From: Pseudomonas sp. LRP2-20
GTDB taxonomy: Bacteria > Pseudomonadota > Gammaproteobacteria > Pseudomonadales > Pseudomonadaceae
Direction: 5' to 3'
DNA: 64,000 nt
Assembly (NCBI RefSeq): GCF_024349685.1
Contig: NZ_AP025944.1
Coordinates: 1,742,001 to 1,806,000, forward strand
Positions within the stretch are counted from its first letter, which is position 1; each line of letters begins with the position of its first letter. This document shows positions 9,469 through 18,022 of the stretch, piece after piece. Made by a program: the position numbers and the translations under genes. The notes beneath the pieces were generated by a model. The model was not told the origin of the DNA. It made no database searches and was given only the letters and a program-made list of their open reading frames with translations.

Positions 9469-11412
9469 TTACTTGCCGGCTGCGGCGCCTTGCTCGTCTG
9501 GCTTCCAGGCCAGCAGGCCCTGGCTGAAGCCGTAGGCGGCGCTCTGGTAGTAGGCAATCGCCCGGCGGATCAGCGGGTTGTCACTGGCGACCGTGGTTTC
9601 GTGGCTCTTGCCCAAGGCATCTTCATGCACACGCATGCCGCCACGCGGGCTGAGAATGGCCAGGTTGTTGCCGTCGAACAGCCCCAGGTGCTGGTAGTTG
9701 CCGATCAGCACACGTGGCGGCAGGTTGTCTTCCTTGAGCAGGTCGCGGCCGAAGAAGGTCGAGGTGTAGTCGAAGTTGAGCAGGCCCAGCAGGGTCGGTG
9801 CCAGGTCGATCTGGCTGGCCAGCTGGGCGTCTTCGCGGGGCTCGATCATCTTTGGAGCGTAGATCCACAGCGGGATCTGGTAGTTGTTCACCGGCAGGTC
9901 TTCGACCCCGGCGCTACCGGCCGTGTGGTCAGCGACAAAGATGAACAGCGTGTTGTCGAACCACGGCTTGCCCTTGGCTTCCTTGATGAACTGGGCGATG
10001 GCATGGTCGGTATATTTCACCGCGCCTTCGCGGCCGTCGCCTGACGGGATGTCGATGCGGCCGTCCGGGTAGGTGTAGGGGCGGTGGTTCGAGGTGGTCA
10101 TCAGTTGCAGGAAGAACGGTTTCTGCTCGGCGTAATCGGCATCGGCCAGCTTCAGGGTCTGCCGGTACAGGTCCTCATCGGCCATGCCCCAGGCGTTCTT
10201 GAAGCTGATTTCGCTTTCAGCGACGCTGCTCTGGTCGACGATACGGTAGCCGTTGCCGCTGAAGAAGGCGTTCATGTTGTCGAAGTAGCCGCGCCCACCG
10301 TAGACGAACACGGCGTCGTAGCCTTTGGCGGTCAGTTGCTGGCCCAGGCTGGCGTAGCCGCTTTCGCGGCCGATGCGCTTGACGATCGAGCGGCCCGGGG
10401 TAGGCGGGATCGACAGGGTGATGGCTTCCAGGCCGCGGTCGGTACGGGTGCCGGTGGCGTAGAAATTGTTGAAATACAGGCTCTCGCGGCGCAGGGCGTC
10501 GAGGTTCGGCGTCAGGTTGCGCGAATCGCCGTTGCTGCCCATGTACTTGGCGCTGAAGCTTTCGATGGTCACCAGGATGATGTTCGGGGTGCGCTGCTGA
10601 CCGTTGGCACTGATGTGGCGGCGGATGTCCTGCGGCTCCTGGCCCTGGAAGCGGGCATTGGGTTCGGCCAGCTCCTGGTGCATCTGCGCGCCGACTTCGC
10701 CGGCGCCGAGGCTGGCGTAGAACTGGGTGTAGTCCAGTTCGTTGTTGCGGAAGGCGGCGAAGAACTGGTACGGGCCGTTGCTGGCCAGTTCGCGCTGGTA
10801 GGCGTTGCCACCCTGGCCGCGCGGGAACTGCTGATCGATCACCACGATGTTCAGGCCAACCAGTACGGCCAGCACGGCCAGCCCGGGCAAGCGCTGGCGC
10901 AGGGTGCTGCCGGGGCCGGTGAGGGCCTGGGCCAGCGGCTTGCGCAGCACCAGTGCGAGCAGGAGCGCGGCCACCGCGATGCCGCTGAGCAGCGTCGGCA
11001 GCGGGTAGGACTCGCGGATGTTATCCAGCACTTCCTTGGAATAGACCAGGTAGTCGACAGCGATAAAGTTGAAGCGTACGCCGAATTCGTCCCAGAACAG
11101 CCACTCGGCCACAGCGACGAACAGCATCACGAACAGGCTGACCACGAACAGGCCGCCGAGCAGCCAGCGGTGAGCACGTGAGCGCCACAATCTGTCCGGG
11201 CACAGCACCAGGTACACACCCAGTGGCAGGGCCGTGTAGATGAGGAAGCTCAGGTCGTAAATGGCGCCGTCGAAGAACATCGAGAGGTAATTGCCGTTGA
11301 CCTCATCGAGATGAGTCGCCAGTAATATGAAGCGTGTCAGCAGGAAGATGCCGAACCAGGTTGAGCAAAGCAGCAGCAGATAGCGCCATGGCGCGGCGAG
11401 GGGAGTACGCAT
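9469..11412 (-). CDS. LTA synthase family sulfatase-type membrane protein
   Basis: 647-residue protein of the alkaline-phosphatase superfamily. Five N-terminal transmembrane helices occupy roughly residues 10-190. The periplasmic sulfatase domain follows: IILVTIESFSAKYMG (metal ligand Glu), NNFYATGTRTDRGLEA (the nucleophile threonine region), and FIFVADHTAGSAG (metal-binding Asp-His). In Gram-positives LtaS makes lipoteichoic acid; in Gram-negatives homologues such as OpgB add phosphoglycerol to periplasmic glucans, so the substrate here is uncertain. The start is ATG at 11412; TTG at 11415 is the only nearby alternative. Confidence 0.88.
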   Translation of the reverse strand: MRTPLAAPWRYLLLLCSTWFGIFLLTRFILLATHLDEVNGNYLSMFFDGAIYDLSFLIYTALPLGVYLVLCPDRLWRSRAHRWLLGGLFVVSLFVMLFVAVAEWLFWDEFGVRFNFIAVDYLVYSKEVLDNIRESYPLPTLLSGIAVAALLLALVLRKPLAQALTGPGSTLRQRLPGLAVLAVLVGLNIVVIDQQFPRGQGGNAYQRELASNGPYQFFAAFRNNELDYTQFYASLGAGEVGAQMHQELAEPNARFQGQEPQDIRRHISANGQQRTPNIILVTIESFSAKYMGSNGDSRNLTPNLDALRRESLYFNNFYATGTRTDRGLEAITLSIPPTPGRSIVKRIGRESGYASLGQQLTAKGYDAVFVYGGRGYFDNMNAFFSGNGYRIVDQSSVAESEISFKNAWGMADEDLYRQTLKLADADYAEQKPFFLQLMTTSNHRPYTYPDGRIDIPSGDGREGAVKYTDHAIAQFIKEAKGKPWFDNTLFIFVADHTAGSAGVEDLPVNNYQIPLWIYAPKMIEPREDAQLASQIDLAPTLLGLLNFDYTSTFFGRDLLKEDNLPPRVLIGNYQHLGLFDGNNLAILSPRGGMRVHEDALGKSHETTVASDNPLIRRAIAYYQSAAYGFSQGLLAWKPDEQGAAAGK

Positions 11413-11565
11413 CAAGTTGGCCTGTTTTCATTCTTGGATTGTGCGAGGGCCACGAGTCTAGTCGATAACTTGCAAAAAAAATGTCAAAAATTTGCGGTGC
11501 GCACGAGGAGGGTGGCTTTATAGTCGCAATTGTTATTTCAGACTTGATCGGGAGGAGAGTTGCAC

Positions 11566-11877
11566 ATGTTCGGTGTACTGACTTACGACGCCTACCACCT
11601 GGCACTCTACCTGCTCACGGCATTGGCCTGGGGGGCGCTGGGCTTTGGCTTCCTGCTGCGGGGTACCGACGCTCAGGCCCTTTACAAGTGCTGTGCGATG
11701 TTCGGCCTGGCATTGGCAATCAATGCGGTAGTGCTGGTGCTGGATATCTTTCGGGTGATCCCGCACCACGAAGTGGAGCTGATTTTGCTGATATTTGGGA
11801 TGTTGCTGCCGGCGCTCATATTTTTGACTTATAAGGCAGCTCTCATTGTAAGTAAGATAAACCTTAAAAATCTGTAA
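11566..11877 (+). CDS. Small membrane protein of unknown function
   Basis: 103 residues with three hydrophobic segments (about 10-32, 42-64 and 75-95), probably in the inner membrane. There is no recognised domain. The ATG at 11566 is preceded by GGAGGAG at a good distance; a TTG two codons upstream is less likely. It is divergent from the LTA-synthase-like gene with about 150 bases between them, and ends close to an 11-base hairpin. Confidence 0.75.
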   Translation: MFGVLTYDAYHLALYLLTALAWGALGFGFLLRGTDAQALYKCCAMFGLALAINAVVLVLDIFRVIPHHEVELILLIFGMLLPALIFLTYKAALIVSKINLKNL

Positions 11878-11903
11878 GCTTAAACTTACAAGTCATGATC
11901 ATG

Positions 11904-11933
11904 ACGGCGCCGTCAGCTAACGGCGCTGTCACG
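11904..11933. terminator. Hairpin between convergent genes
   Basis: GACGGCGCCGT and AACGGCGCTGTC form a GC-rich hairpin around the short loop CAGCT. It lies between the convergent small membrane protein and the first Tsx-like gene. The T tract is weak on both strands, so it is only a likely terminator. Confidence 0.45.
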
Positions 11934-11943
11934 TTTCAGCCAA

Positions 11944-12726
11944 TCAGAAGTGCACTTTCACCAGGAAGCTCATGGTGTTCTGGTCGGTGGTGAAGCCATC
12001 GCTGTCCTTGATGCCGTACTTGTTCTTCCAGTAGTCGTATTCGACACCCACATACAGCTGCTTCTCGCCCAGGTGCAGGGCTTTACCCAGGTCGTACTTG
12101 ATCTGCGGGTTGAAGTGCAGGTTGGCGTGGTAGGTACCGTGACGGTTCTCGTCGTTGTCGACTACCCAGTCCATGAAACCGTCGATCAGCACGTCGGAGG
12201 AGCCCACCGGGAGGGTATAGGACCAGACCGGGGTGATCTGCCAGACATTCTTGCCCGCGCGGTTGCCGTCCGGGATGCGGTTGTAGAAGTTCAGCTGGAA
12301 GTAGTCGAAGCCCGGGATGTTCAGGTCGAAGCCAGGGCCGATCAGGTACGACTCGACGTCACCCTCGCCAAACTCGTAGGTCGCAGCCAGCAGCACGTCC
12401 TTGACCGGGCCGAACTCCAGCTTCTGGTCGAAGATCTTGCCGAACGACAGGCGTGGGCTGAACTCGCCGTAGTAACTGTTGGGGCCGTTGTTGGCGTCCT
12501 TCTTGCCCTGGTAGAAGATCTTGTCGACGAAGAAGAAGTTATCGCCGTACTTCCAGCCATCGGCATGCTCGAAGGTGAAGGTTTGCTGAGTATCGGGGTT
12601 GACCTTGAAGTTCTTGCCCCACAGGTAGGTCAGGCTGTTGTTCTGCCACTGCAGCAGGTCGCCGGCGAAGGTGGTGCCGCAGGCCAGCAGCCCGCCCGCG
12701 AGAATCAGGCTATTGATGGTACGCAT
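11944..12726 (-). CDS. Tsx-like outer-membrane channel (copy 1)
   Basis: 260-residue outer-membrane protein of the Tsx/OmpK nucleoside-channel family. A signal peptide occupies about residues 1-21 (ending TTFAGD). The mature part has alternating beta strands: LTYLWGKNF, TFTFEHADGWKYGDNFFF, YYGEFSPRLSFGKI, YHANLHFNPQIKYDLGKAL, and it ends with an aromatic C-terminus (KVHF), as expected for insertion by the Bam complex. Location beside purine uptake and catabolism suggests transport of nucleosides or related compounds; this is inference. The ATG at 12726 gives a proper signal peptide; the open frame continues upstream without coding character. Confidence 0.85.
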   Translation of the reverse strand: MRTINSLILAGGLLACGTTFAGDLLQWQNNSLTYLWGKNFKVNPDTQQTFTFEHADGWKYGDNFFFVDKIFYQGKKDANNGPNSYYGEFSPRLSFGKIFDQKLEFGPVKDVLLAATYEFGEGDVESYLIGPGFDLNIPGFDYFQLNFYNRIPDGNRAGKNVWQITPVWSYTLPVGSSDVLIDGFMDWVVDNDENRHGTYHANLHFNPQIKYDLGKALHLGEKQLYVGVEYDYWKNKYGIKDSDGFTTDQNTMSFLVKVHF

Positions 12727-12942
12727 TGCGAGTGTCGCTCCCTTGATTGATCTGTTGTCAGCGCTCGGTAAAGGCGCTTTTTTGTCTTTTGGGTCAGCTT
12801 TTTTCGATTGGCCACAGTTGTTTGGCAAGAGCTGCGCCAACTTTTCGGGGTTAGCTGCTACCTTCCTGCTCGACTCGTTCTGAACGGATGAAAATGGGTA
12901 TTTCAGGCTGGCAACACGTTGGCCAACCGCCCGAATTCATTG

Positions 12943-12956
12943 ACTGAGCGGTCAGT
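12943..12956. promoter_or_regulatory. Palindrome ACTGAGCGGTCAGT, possible operator
   Basis: ACTGA-GCGG-TCAGT is a perfect inverted repeat of 5-base arms, 217 bases upstream of Tsx-like copy 1. Its form suits a TetR-type dimer, but no matching site was found near the TetR gene at 7608, so the regulator is unknown. Confidence 0.35.
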
Positions 12957-12992
12957 AAACGCAGGCAGAATCCATCCTGCCTTGATCGAGGG

Positions 12993-13019
12993 GGCGCGCA
13001 GATTACTGGCTTGCGCGCC
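12993..13019 (-). terminator. Possible terminator after Tsx-like copy 2
   Basis: GGCGCGC and GCGCGCC form a 7-base GC stem around a loop of about 13 bases. It lies about 60 bases after the copy 2 stop codon on the minus strand. No strong T tract follows. Confidence 0.35.
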
Positions 13020-13079
13020 GCGCCTCAAGTGCTCCGTCCTGGCGCACTGTGATTCAAACCTGGGCGTTTGATCAGGTTT

Positions 13080-13865
13080 TCAGAAATGTACCTTGATCAG
13101 CGCGCTGGCGACACTCTGATTGCTGTCCAGGTTGCCGCGGCTGTCGATGCCGTACTTGTCTTTCCAGTAGCTGTACTCGAAGCCGACGTAGAGCTGCTTG
13201 GCACCCAGGTTCAGGGCCTTGCCCAGGTCGTATTTGACCTGCGGGTTGAAGTGCAGGTTGGCGTGGTAGGTGCCACGGCTGTTCTGGTCGTTGTCCGGGA
13301 CCCAGTCCATGTAACCGTCGATCAGAATGTCGGACCTGCCCACAGGGATGGTGTAGGACCAGCCCGGGGTGATCTGCCAGACATTGTCACCGGGGCGGTC
13401 ACCCTCGGTGTTGCGCACGTAGAAGTTCAGGGTGAAATAGTTGAAGCCGGGAATGTCCAGGTCGAAGCCAGGGCCGATCAGGTAGGCCTCGTTGTCGCCT
13501 TCGCCACGTTCGTAGGTCATCGCCAGCAGCACGTCCTTGATCGGGCCGACGGCCAGCTTGCGGTCGAGGATCTTGCCGAACGACAGGCGTGGGCTGAACT
13601 CACCGTAGTAGGTGTCTTCGCCTTTGCTGCGGTCAGCCTTGCCGTTGTAGAAGATCTTGTCGACGAAGAAGAACGTGTCGCCGTACTTCCATTTGTTGGC
13701 GTGCTCGAAGGTGATGGTCTGCTGGATATCAGGGTTGATCTTGAAGTCCTTGCCGTACAGGTACGTCAGGCTTTCGCCGTGCCACAGCAGCCAATCGCCT
13801 GCATGGGCGGGGAGGGTGGCCAGCAGGCTGCTGCCCAGCAGCAGGGACGAGGTGATGCGCTTCAT
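13080..13865 (-). CDS. Tsx-like outer-membrane channel (copy 2)
   Basis: 261-residue paralogue of the gene at 11944, sharing long blocks such as YYGEFSPRLSFGKI, LIGPGFDL and GTYHANLHFNPQ. The signal peptide ends about residue 22 (LPAHAGD), and the last residues KVHF match the paralogue. It lies directly downstream of the urate/xanthine permease on the same strand, with 144 bases between, so it may be co-transcribed and provide outer-membrane entry for the substrate of that permease. This is inference from position. The ATG at 13865 is the one that gives a signal peptide. Confidence 0.86.
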   Translation of the reverse strand: MKRITSSLLLGSSLLATLPAHAGDWLLWHGESLTYLYGKDFKINPDIQQTITFEHANKWKYGDTFFFVDKIFYNGKADRSKGEDTYYGEFSPRLSFGKILDRKLAVGPIKDVLLAMTYERGEGDNEAYLIGPGFDLDIPGFNYFTLNFYVRNTEGDRPGDNVWQITPGWSYTIPVGRSDILIDGYMDWVPDNDQNSRGTYHANLHFNPQVKYDLGKALNLGAKQLYVGFEYSYWKDKYGIDSRGNLDSNQSVASALIKVHF

Positions 13866-14009
13866 GTTGTGATTCCCGGACTTATTGTTTTTGTTGGCGG
13901 TTTTTTCGGCGCGCAGGCGCCCCGAGCGGCCCATTCCGGCGGGCCGACGGTGAAGCGGTTACTGCGGAGAATGAGCAGGGGCGGCCAACTGCGCCGCCCC
14001 GCCCAGGGC

Positions 14010-15365
14010 TCAATGCTGGTGGCAGGCGTCGTTGTGCACGGCGCGCTCGGCACCACCGAGGATGTTGAACAGCACGTTGAGCACCAGGGCACTGACCGTG
14101 GCCATGGCGATCCCGCTGTGGGTGATGGGCTCCATCCACTGCGGCATCTGCGCGAAGAACTCCGGCTTGACCACAGGGATCAGGCCAAAGCCGACGCTCA
14201 CCGCCACCAGCAGCTGGTTGCGGCGGTCGCCGATGTCGGCTTCCTGGAGGATCTTGATCCCGGTGGCGGTGACCATGCCGAACATGGCGATGGACGCGCC
14301 GCCCAGTACTGCGGGCGGGATCGAGGCGATCAGGAAGGCCGCCTTGGGCAGCAGGCTGAGTACGATCAGCAGTGCACCCGCCGTTACCGTGACGTAACGG
14401 CAACGCACGCCAGTCATCTGCACCAGGCCGATGTTCTGGGCGAACGAGGAGTGGGTGAAGGTGTTGAAGAAACCGGCGATGAACGACGCACCGGCATCGC
14501 ACAACAGGCCGCGACGCAGCATCCCGGGGGTTACCTCGCGATCAGTCACCTTGCCCAGGGCGAGGAACATGCCCGTGGACTCGACGAAGATGATCACCAC
14601 CACCAGGCACATTGACAGGATCGGTGCCAGGCTGAAGGTCGGCATGCCGAAGTGCAGTGGGGTGACCACTTGCAGCCACGGCGTGTCGCCCAGGCCGGAT
14701 AGGTCGACCATGCCGATGGAACCGGCCAGGATGTAGCCCAGGCCCATGCCCACCAGGACCGAAACGTTGACCCAGAAGCCGCGCATGAAGCGGTTGATCA
14801 GCAGGATGACCGCCAGCACCAGGCCGGCCACCAGCAGGTAGATCGGCGAACCGAAGGTTTCTGCGTTCTGGCCGCCACCGGCCCAGTTGACTGCCACCGG
14901 GAACAGCGACAGGCCAATCGAGGTGATCACCGTACCGGTGACCAGCGGCGGGAAGAACCGTACGACCTTGGACATGAACGGCGCGATCAGCATGCCGAAG
15001 AACCCGGCAGCGATGGTCGCGCCGAAGATCCCCTGCAGGCCTACGCCCGGCATGCCGGCCATGGCCACCATGCTGCCGACGGCAGCGAAGCTGGCACCCA
15101 TCATCACCGGCATGCGGATCCCCACCGGGCCGATACCGAACGACTGGATGATGGTGGCGACACCGGCGACCAGCAGGTCGGCGTTGATCAGGAAAGCGAC
15201 TTCTTCACGGGACAGACCAGCGGCCTGGCCGATGATCAGAGGGACGGCGATCGCACCCCCGTACATCAGCAGTACATGTTGCAGGCCAACCAGGATCAGT
15301 TGGAACAGGGGCAGAGGCTGTCGCGGCGGCGCAACTGGGATGTACGCCTTGCGTGACTCGGACAT
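14010..15365 (-). CDS. Uric acid/xanthine permease, NCS2 family
   Basis: 451-residue inner-membrane symporter of the nucleobase:cation symporter-2 family with about 12-14 membrane segments. It has LVGLQHVLLMYGGAIAVPL near the N-terminus, FVESTGMFLALG, and the NCS2 signature region SFAQNIGLVQMTGV (about 310-323). The QNIGLV form is found in urate and xanthine carriers such as UacT and XanQ. It lies next to the urate hydroxylase gene puuD, which favours urate. The ATG at 15365 gives the usual short charged N-terminus. Confidence 0.9.
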   Translation of the reverse strand: MSESRKAYIPVAPPRQPLPLFQLILVGLQHVLLMYGGAIAVPLIIGQAAGLSREEVAFLINADLLVAGVATIIQSFGIGPVGIRMPVMMGASFAAVGSMVAMAGMPGVGLQGIFGATIAAGFFGMLIAPFMSKVVRFFPPLVTGTVITSIGLSLFPVAVNWAGGGQNAETFGSPIYLLVAGLVLAVILLINRFMRGFWVNVSVLVGMGLGYILAGSIGMVDLSGLGDTPWLQVVTPLHFGMPTFSLAPILSMCLVVVIIFVESTGMFLALGKVTDREVTPGMLRRGLLCDAGASFIAGFFNTFTHSSFAQNIGLVQMTGVRCRYVTVTAGALLIVLSLLPKAAFLIASIPPAVLGGASIAMFGMVTATGIKILQEADIGDRRNQLLVAVSVGFGLIPVVKPEFFAQMPQWMEPITHSGIAMATVSALVLNVLFNILGGAERAVHNDACHQH

Positions 15366-15543
15366 GCAGCACCTCGAGTTTTGTTTTTATTCTCGGATCC
15401 AAGCGCCAGTCGCATACGGCAGGCCCGTTGGAGGCAGCCTGAGGTTCCCGCACGCAGTCGAACGCTCGATGCTTGCTTGTTGCGTGAATCTGTAAGGGCG
15501 AGGCCGGGGATACCGGCCTCTTCGCGGCGCAAGGCCGCCCCCG

Positions 15544-15565
15544 CCAGGGCGCGCGGACGCCCTGG
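15544..15565 (-). terminator. Hairpin after puuD
   Basis: CCAGGGCG and CGCCCTGG form a perfect 8-base stem with a 6-base loop, 14 bases after the puuD stop codon. There is no T tract, so it may be a transcript-stabilising hairpin or a weak terminator before the permease gene. Confidence 0.45.
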
Positions 15566-15579
15566 CAGGAGAGGGTGGA

Positions 15580-16908
15580 TCAGTTGACTTGAGCGCCTTT
15601 GGCGATCCAGTCACCGACGAGCTTGCGCTCTTCGGCGGTCATCTGGGTGATGTTGCCCAGCGGCATGATCTGGCTGGCGACCGCTTGCGCCTGAATGCGC
15701 GCGGCCTGGGCCTGGATCTGCTGCGGGGTGTCGAACATCACGCCGGCAGGTGCTGCGCTGAACAGCGGGCTGGTCGGTTTCGACGAGTGGCACACGCTGC
15801 AGCGTTCCTGGATGACTTTGTGGATCTTGTCGAATTCGCCACCTGCAGCCTGTGCGGTCGCCTGGGCCGGGGCCTCGGCTGGCGCGGCTGGGGTTTCGGC
15901 GGCCTTGGCGGCTTCCTCGGCGCGCAGCTCGGCGGCGGTCTTGCCGCCTACGGCGGTGGCGGGCAGTGGCTGGTACTCGATCTTCGCTGCCGCCTGCTCA
16001 GGGCTTACTGCCATCGGCTTGGGACCGGTGACATAGGCCAGGCAGATCATCGCCAGGGCGCCGACTGGCAGGGTCCAGGCGTACTTGTTGCTGTCGTGGC
16101 GGGTGTTGAAGTAGTGGCGGATCAGAACCGCGGCTACTGCGATACCGGCCAGGATCAGCCAGTTGTACTGGCTACCGTAGGTGCTCGGGAAGTGGTTGCT
16201 GATCATGATGAACAGCACCGGCAGGGTGAAGTAGTTGTTGTGACGCGAGCGCAGCAGGCCCTTTGCCGGCAGTACCGGATCCGGCGTCTGGTTGTTCTCG
16301 ATCGCGGCCACCAGCTGGCGCTGGGCCGGCATGATGATGCGGAACACGTTGCCGACCATGATGGTGCCGATGATCGCGCCGGTGTGCAGGTATGCACCAC
16401 GGCCGCTGAACACCAGGCTGAAGCCGAAGCAGGCAGCGATGATCAGGACGAACAGTACGGCACCGAGCAGGGCAGGGTGCTTGCCCAGCGGCGAGTCGCA
16501 CAGGAAGTCGTAGATGAACCAGCCGGCGATCAGCGAACCGATACCGATGGCCACGCCTTCGGCACCGCTCAGGGTGCTGCCGGGTGCCAGCAGGTACAGG
16601 CTCGGGTTCCAGTAGAACACCACGCACAGCAGGGCGATACCGGACATCCAGGTGAAGTAGGCTTCCCATTTGAACCAGTGCAGGTTCTCGGGCATTTTCG
16701 GGGGTGCGAGCTTGTATTTCTCCAGGTGGTAGATACCACCGCCGTGAATCGCCCAGAGATCACCCGACAACCCATCGCGCGGGTTGCTTCGGTTCAGGTG
16801 GTTCTCCAGCCAGACGAAGTAGAACGATGCACCGATCCAGGCGACACCGGTGATCATATGAACCCAGCGAATGCTCAGGTTCAGCCATTCGTGAAGGTGT
16901 GCTTCCAC
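15580..16908 (-). CDS. puuD: Membrane urate hydroxylase with cytochrome c domain (PuuD)
   Basis: 442-residue urate-oxidising protein that forms 5-hydroxyisourate. The N-terminal urate oxidase N domain (DUF989) has about eight membrane helices and begins with RWVHMITGVAWIGASFYFVW. An Ala/Pro-rich linker (about 310-350) leads to a C-terminal cytochrome c domain with the heme motif CSVCH near residue 370 and the distal methionine in IMPLGNITQM. Electrons therefore probably pass to the respiratory chain instead of to oxygen directly, as in cofactor-free uricase. The start is GTG at 16908, with AGAGG eight bases upstream. It is followed by the urate permease and preceded by allA on the same strand. 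Confidence 0.93.
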   Translation of the reverse strand: MEAHLHEWLNLSIRWVHMITGVAWIGASFYFVWLENHLNRSNPRDGLSGDLWAIHGGGIYHLEKYKLAPPKMPENLHWFKWEAYFTWMSGIALLCVVFYWNPSLYLLAPGSTLSGAEGVAIGIGSLIAGWFIYDFLCDSPLGKHPALLGAVLFVLIIAACFGFSLVFSGRGAYLHTGAIIGTIMVGNVFRIIMPAQRQLVAAIENNQTPDPVLPAKGLLRSRHNNYFTLPVLFIMISNHFPSTYGSQYNWLILAGIAVAAVLIRHYFNTRHDSNKYAWTLPVGALAMICLAYVTGPKPMAVSPEQAAAKIEYQPLPATAVGGKTAAELRAEEAAKAAETPAAPAEAPAQATAQAAGGEFDKIHKVIQERCSVCHSSKPTSPLFSAAPAGVMFDTPQQIQAQAARIQAQAVASQIMPLGNITQMTAEERKLVGDWIAKGAQVN

Positions 16909-16953
16909 AGTATGTACCTCTGCCGATCACCGTGAACGATGACCGACCTTTTC

Positions 16954-17457
16954 TTATTGGTGGGGATTGAGGATCAGCATCTGTTCCTCGGTGAAGTAAT
17001 GCTCATCGCAGTTGTTGCCAGAACCACTGCGATCAACCACCAGGAAGTCATCCCGCTTTTCGATCGTCAGCACCGGGTGGTGCCAGACGCCGCGATGGTA
17101 ATTAACGCCCTGCCTGCCATTACTGCGGAAGGCACGGACCAAGCCTGATACAGGTGCATCGCCAACGGGCGCGACCACGATCAGAAAGGGGTTGCCGAGC
17201 AGCGGGATGAAAGCCTGGCTGCCCAGCGGATGGCGCTCCAGCATGCGCACGGTCAGCGGCATGTCCTGCGCGTCGGCGCGGAAGATGCTGATGATCGCCT
17301 TGTCTTCAGGCTCGGCGGTCTCGACCGTGGCGAGCTTGTGAAAACGCATGGTCGAGCCGTTGTTGATCATGAAGTGGTCGCTGCCATCGGTTTCGATCAC
17401 GTCTCCGAATTGGGCGAAGGCTTCTTTGGTCAGGGGCTCGATCATCAGGGTGCGCAT
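16954..17457 (-). CDS. allA: Ureidoglycolate lyase
   Basis: Releases glyoxylate and urea from ureidoglycolate in the cytoplasm. The 167-residue protein is full length for the AllA cupin family: EPLTKEAFAQFGDVIE near the N-terminus, HPLGSQAFIPL (about 78-88), and GVWHHPVL (about 125-132), which provides metal-binding histidines. The ATG at 17457 has AGAAGAGA upstream. It sits 49 bases after uraD on the same strand, and its product feeds the gcl operon. No allantoicase gene lies between uraD and allA. Confidence 0.94.
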   Translation of the reverse strand: MRTLMIEPLTKEAFAQFGDVIETDGSDHFMINNGSTMRFHKLATVETAEPEDKAIISIFRADAQDMPLTVRMLERHPLGSQAFIPLLGNPFLIVVAPVGDAPVSGLVRAFRSNGRQGVNYHRGVWHHPVLTIEKRDDFLVVDRSGSGNNCDEHYFTEEQMLILNPHQ

Positions 17458-17506
17458 GGGGTTATCTCTTCTATTGTTCGTTTTTCTGAATACGGTTCGC
17501 TGTTGC

Positions 17507-18022
17507 TTACAGCTGCAGCAGGCGGAACAGGGCGATCAGGTTGATCTGCGCCAGGGCTTCCTTGAATTCGGCATCGGCATCGTTGTGGATGCGTTTTTCG
17601 AAGGAGGCGAGGATCTGGTGCCGGTTGCTACCTTTTACCGCCATGATGAACGGGAACTGGAACTTGGCCTTGTAGGCGTCGTTCAGTTCGGTGAAACGGG
17701 CGAATTCTTCGGCGGTGCACTGGTGGATACCGGCGCCGGCCTGCTCGTTGGTGCTCGATTCGGTCAGCTCGCCCTGGATGGCGGCCTTGCCGGCGAGGTC
17801 CGGGTGAGCGTTGATCAGCGCCAACTGGTCAGCGTGGTTGGCGCTCAGCAGGATGTCGCTCATGCGCTGGTGCAGCGCCTCGATCTCGTCCAGTTCACCC
17901 AGCTGGCCAAGGTCGTAGGCTTTTTCGGCGACCCACGGCGAGTGCTCGTAGATGTCGGCGAAAGCCTTGACGAAGGCGTCGCGGTCCAGGGCGGAGGGCT
18001 TGAGGGTGTTGAAGGCGGTCAT
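17507..18022 (-). CDS. uraD: 2-oxo-4-hydroxy-4-carboxy-5-ureidoimidazoline (OHCU) decarboxylase
   Basis: Converts OHCU to S-allantoin after hiuH. The 171-residue protein shows the family motifs EHSPWVAEKA (about 29-38), INAHPDLAGKA (about 68-78), and a C-terminal FPFIMAVKG. The catalytic histidine lies in AHPDL. The ATG at 18022 overlaps the puuE stop codon by one base (TGATG), so the two are coupled. The open frame extends upstream into puuE, but the shorter start fits the family N-terminus. Confidence 0.94.
   Translation of the reverse strand: MTAFNTLKPSALDRDAFVKAFADIYEHSPWVAEKAYDLGQLGELDEIEALHQRMSDILLSANHADQLALINAHPDLAGKAAIQGELTESSTNEQAGAGIHQCTAEEFARFTELNDAYKAKFQFPFIMAVKGSNRHQILASFEKRIHNDADAEFKEALAQINLIALFRLLQL

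Larger units (their letters stand above)
12727..13079. other. 353-base intergenic region between the Tsx-like genes
   Basis: This gap precedes Tsx-like copy 1 and follows copy 2. It contains a palindrome ACTGAGCGGTCAGT at 12943-12956 and a GC hairpin (GGCGCGC...GCGCGCC, about 12993-13019) likely to end the copy 2 transcript. No gene was seen in it. Confidence 0.6.

Noticed and set aside
14010..14010. Search for CRISPR arrays, tRNA genes, insertion sequences and phage genes across the window
   Set aside because: None seen; the only regularly repeated elements are REP pairs and the two inverted repeats described.
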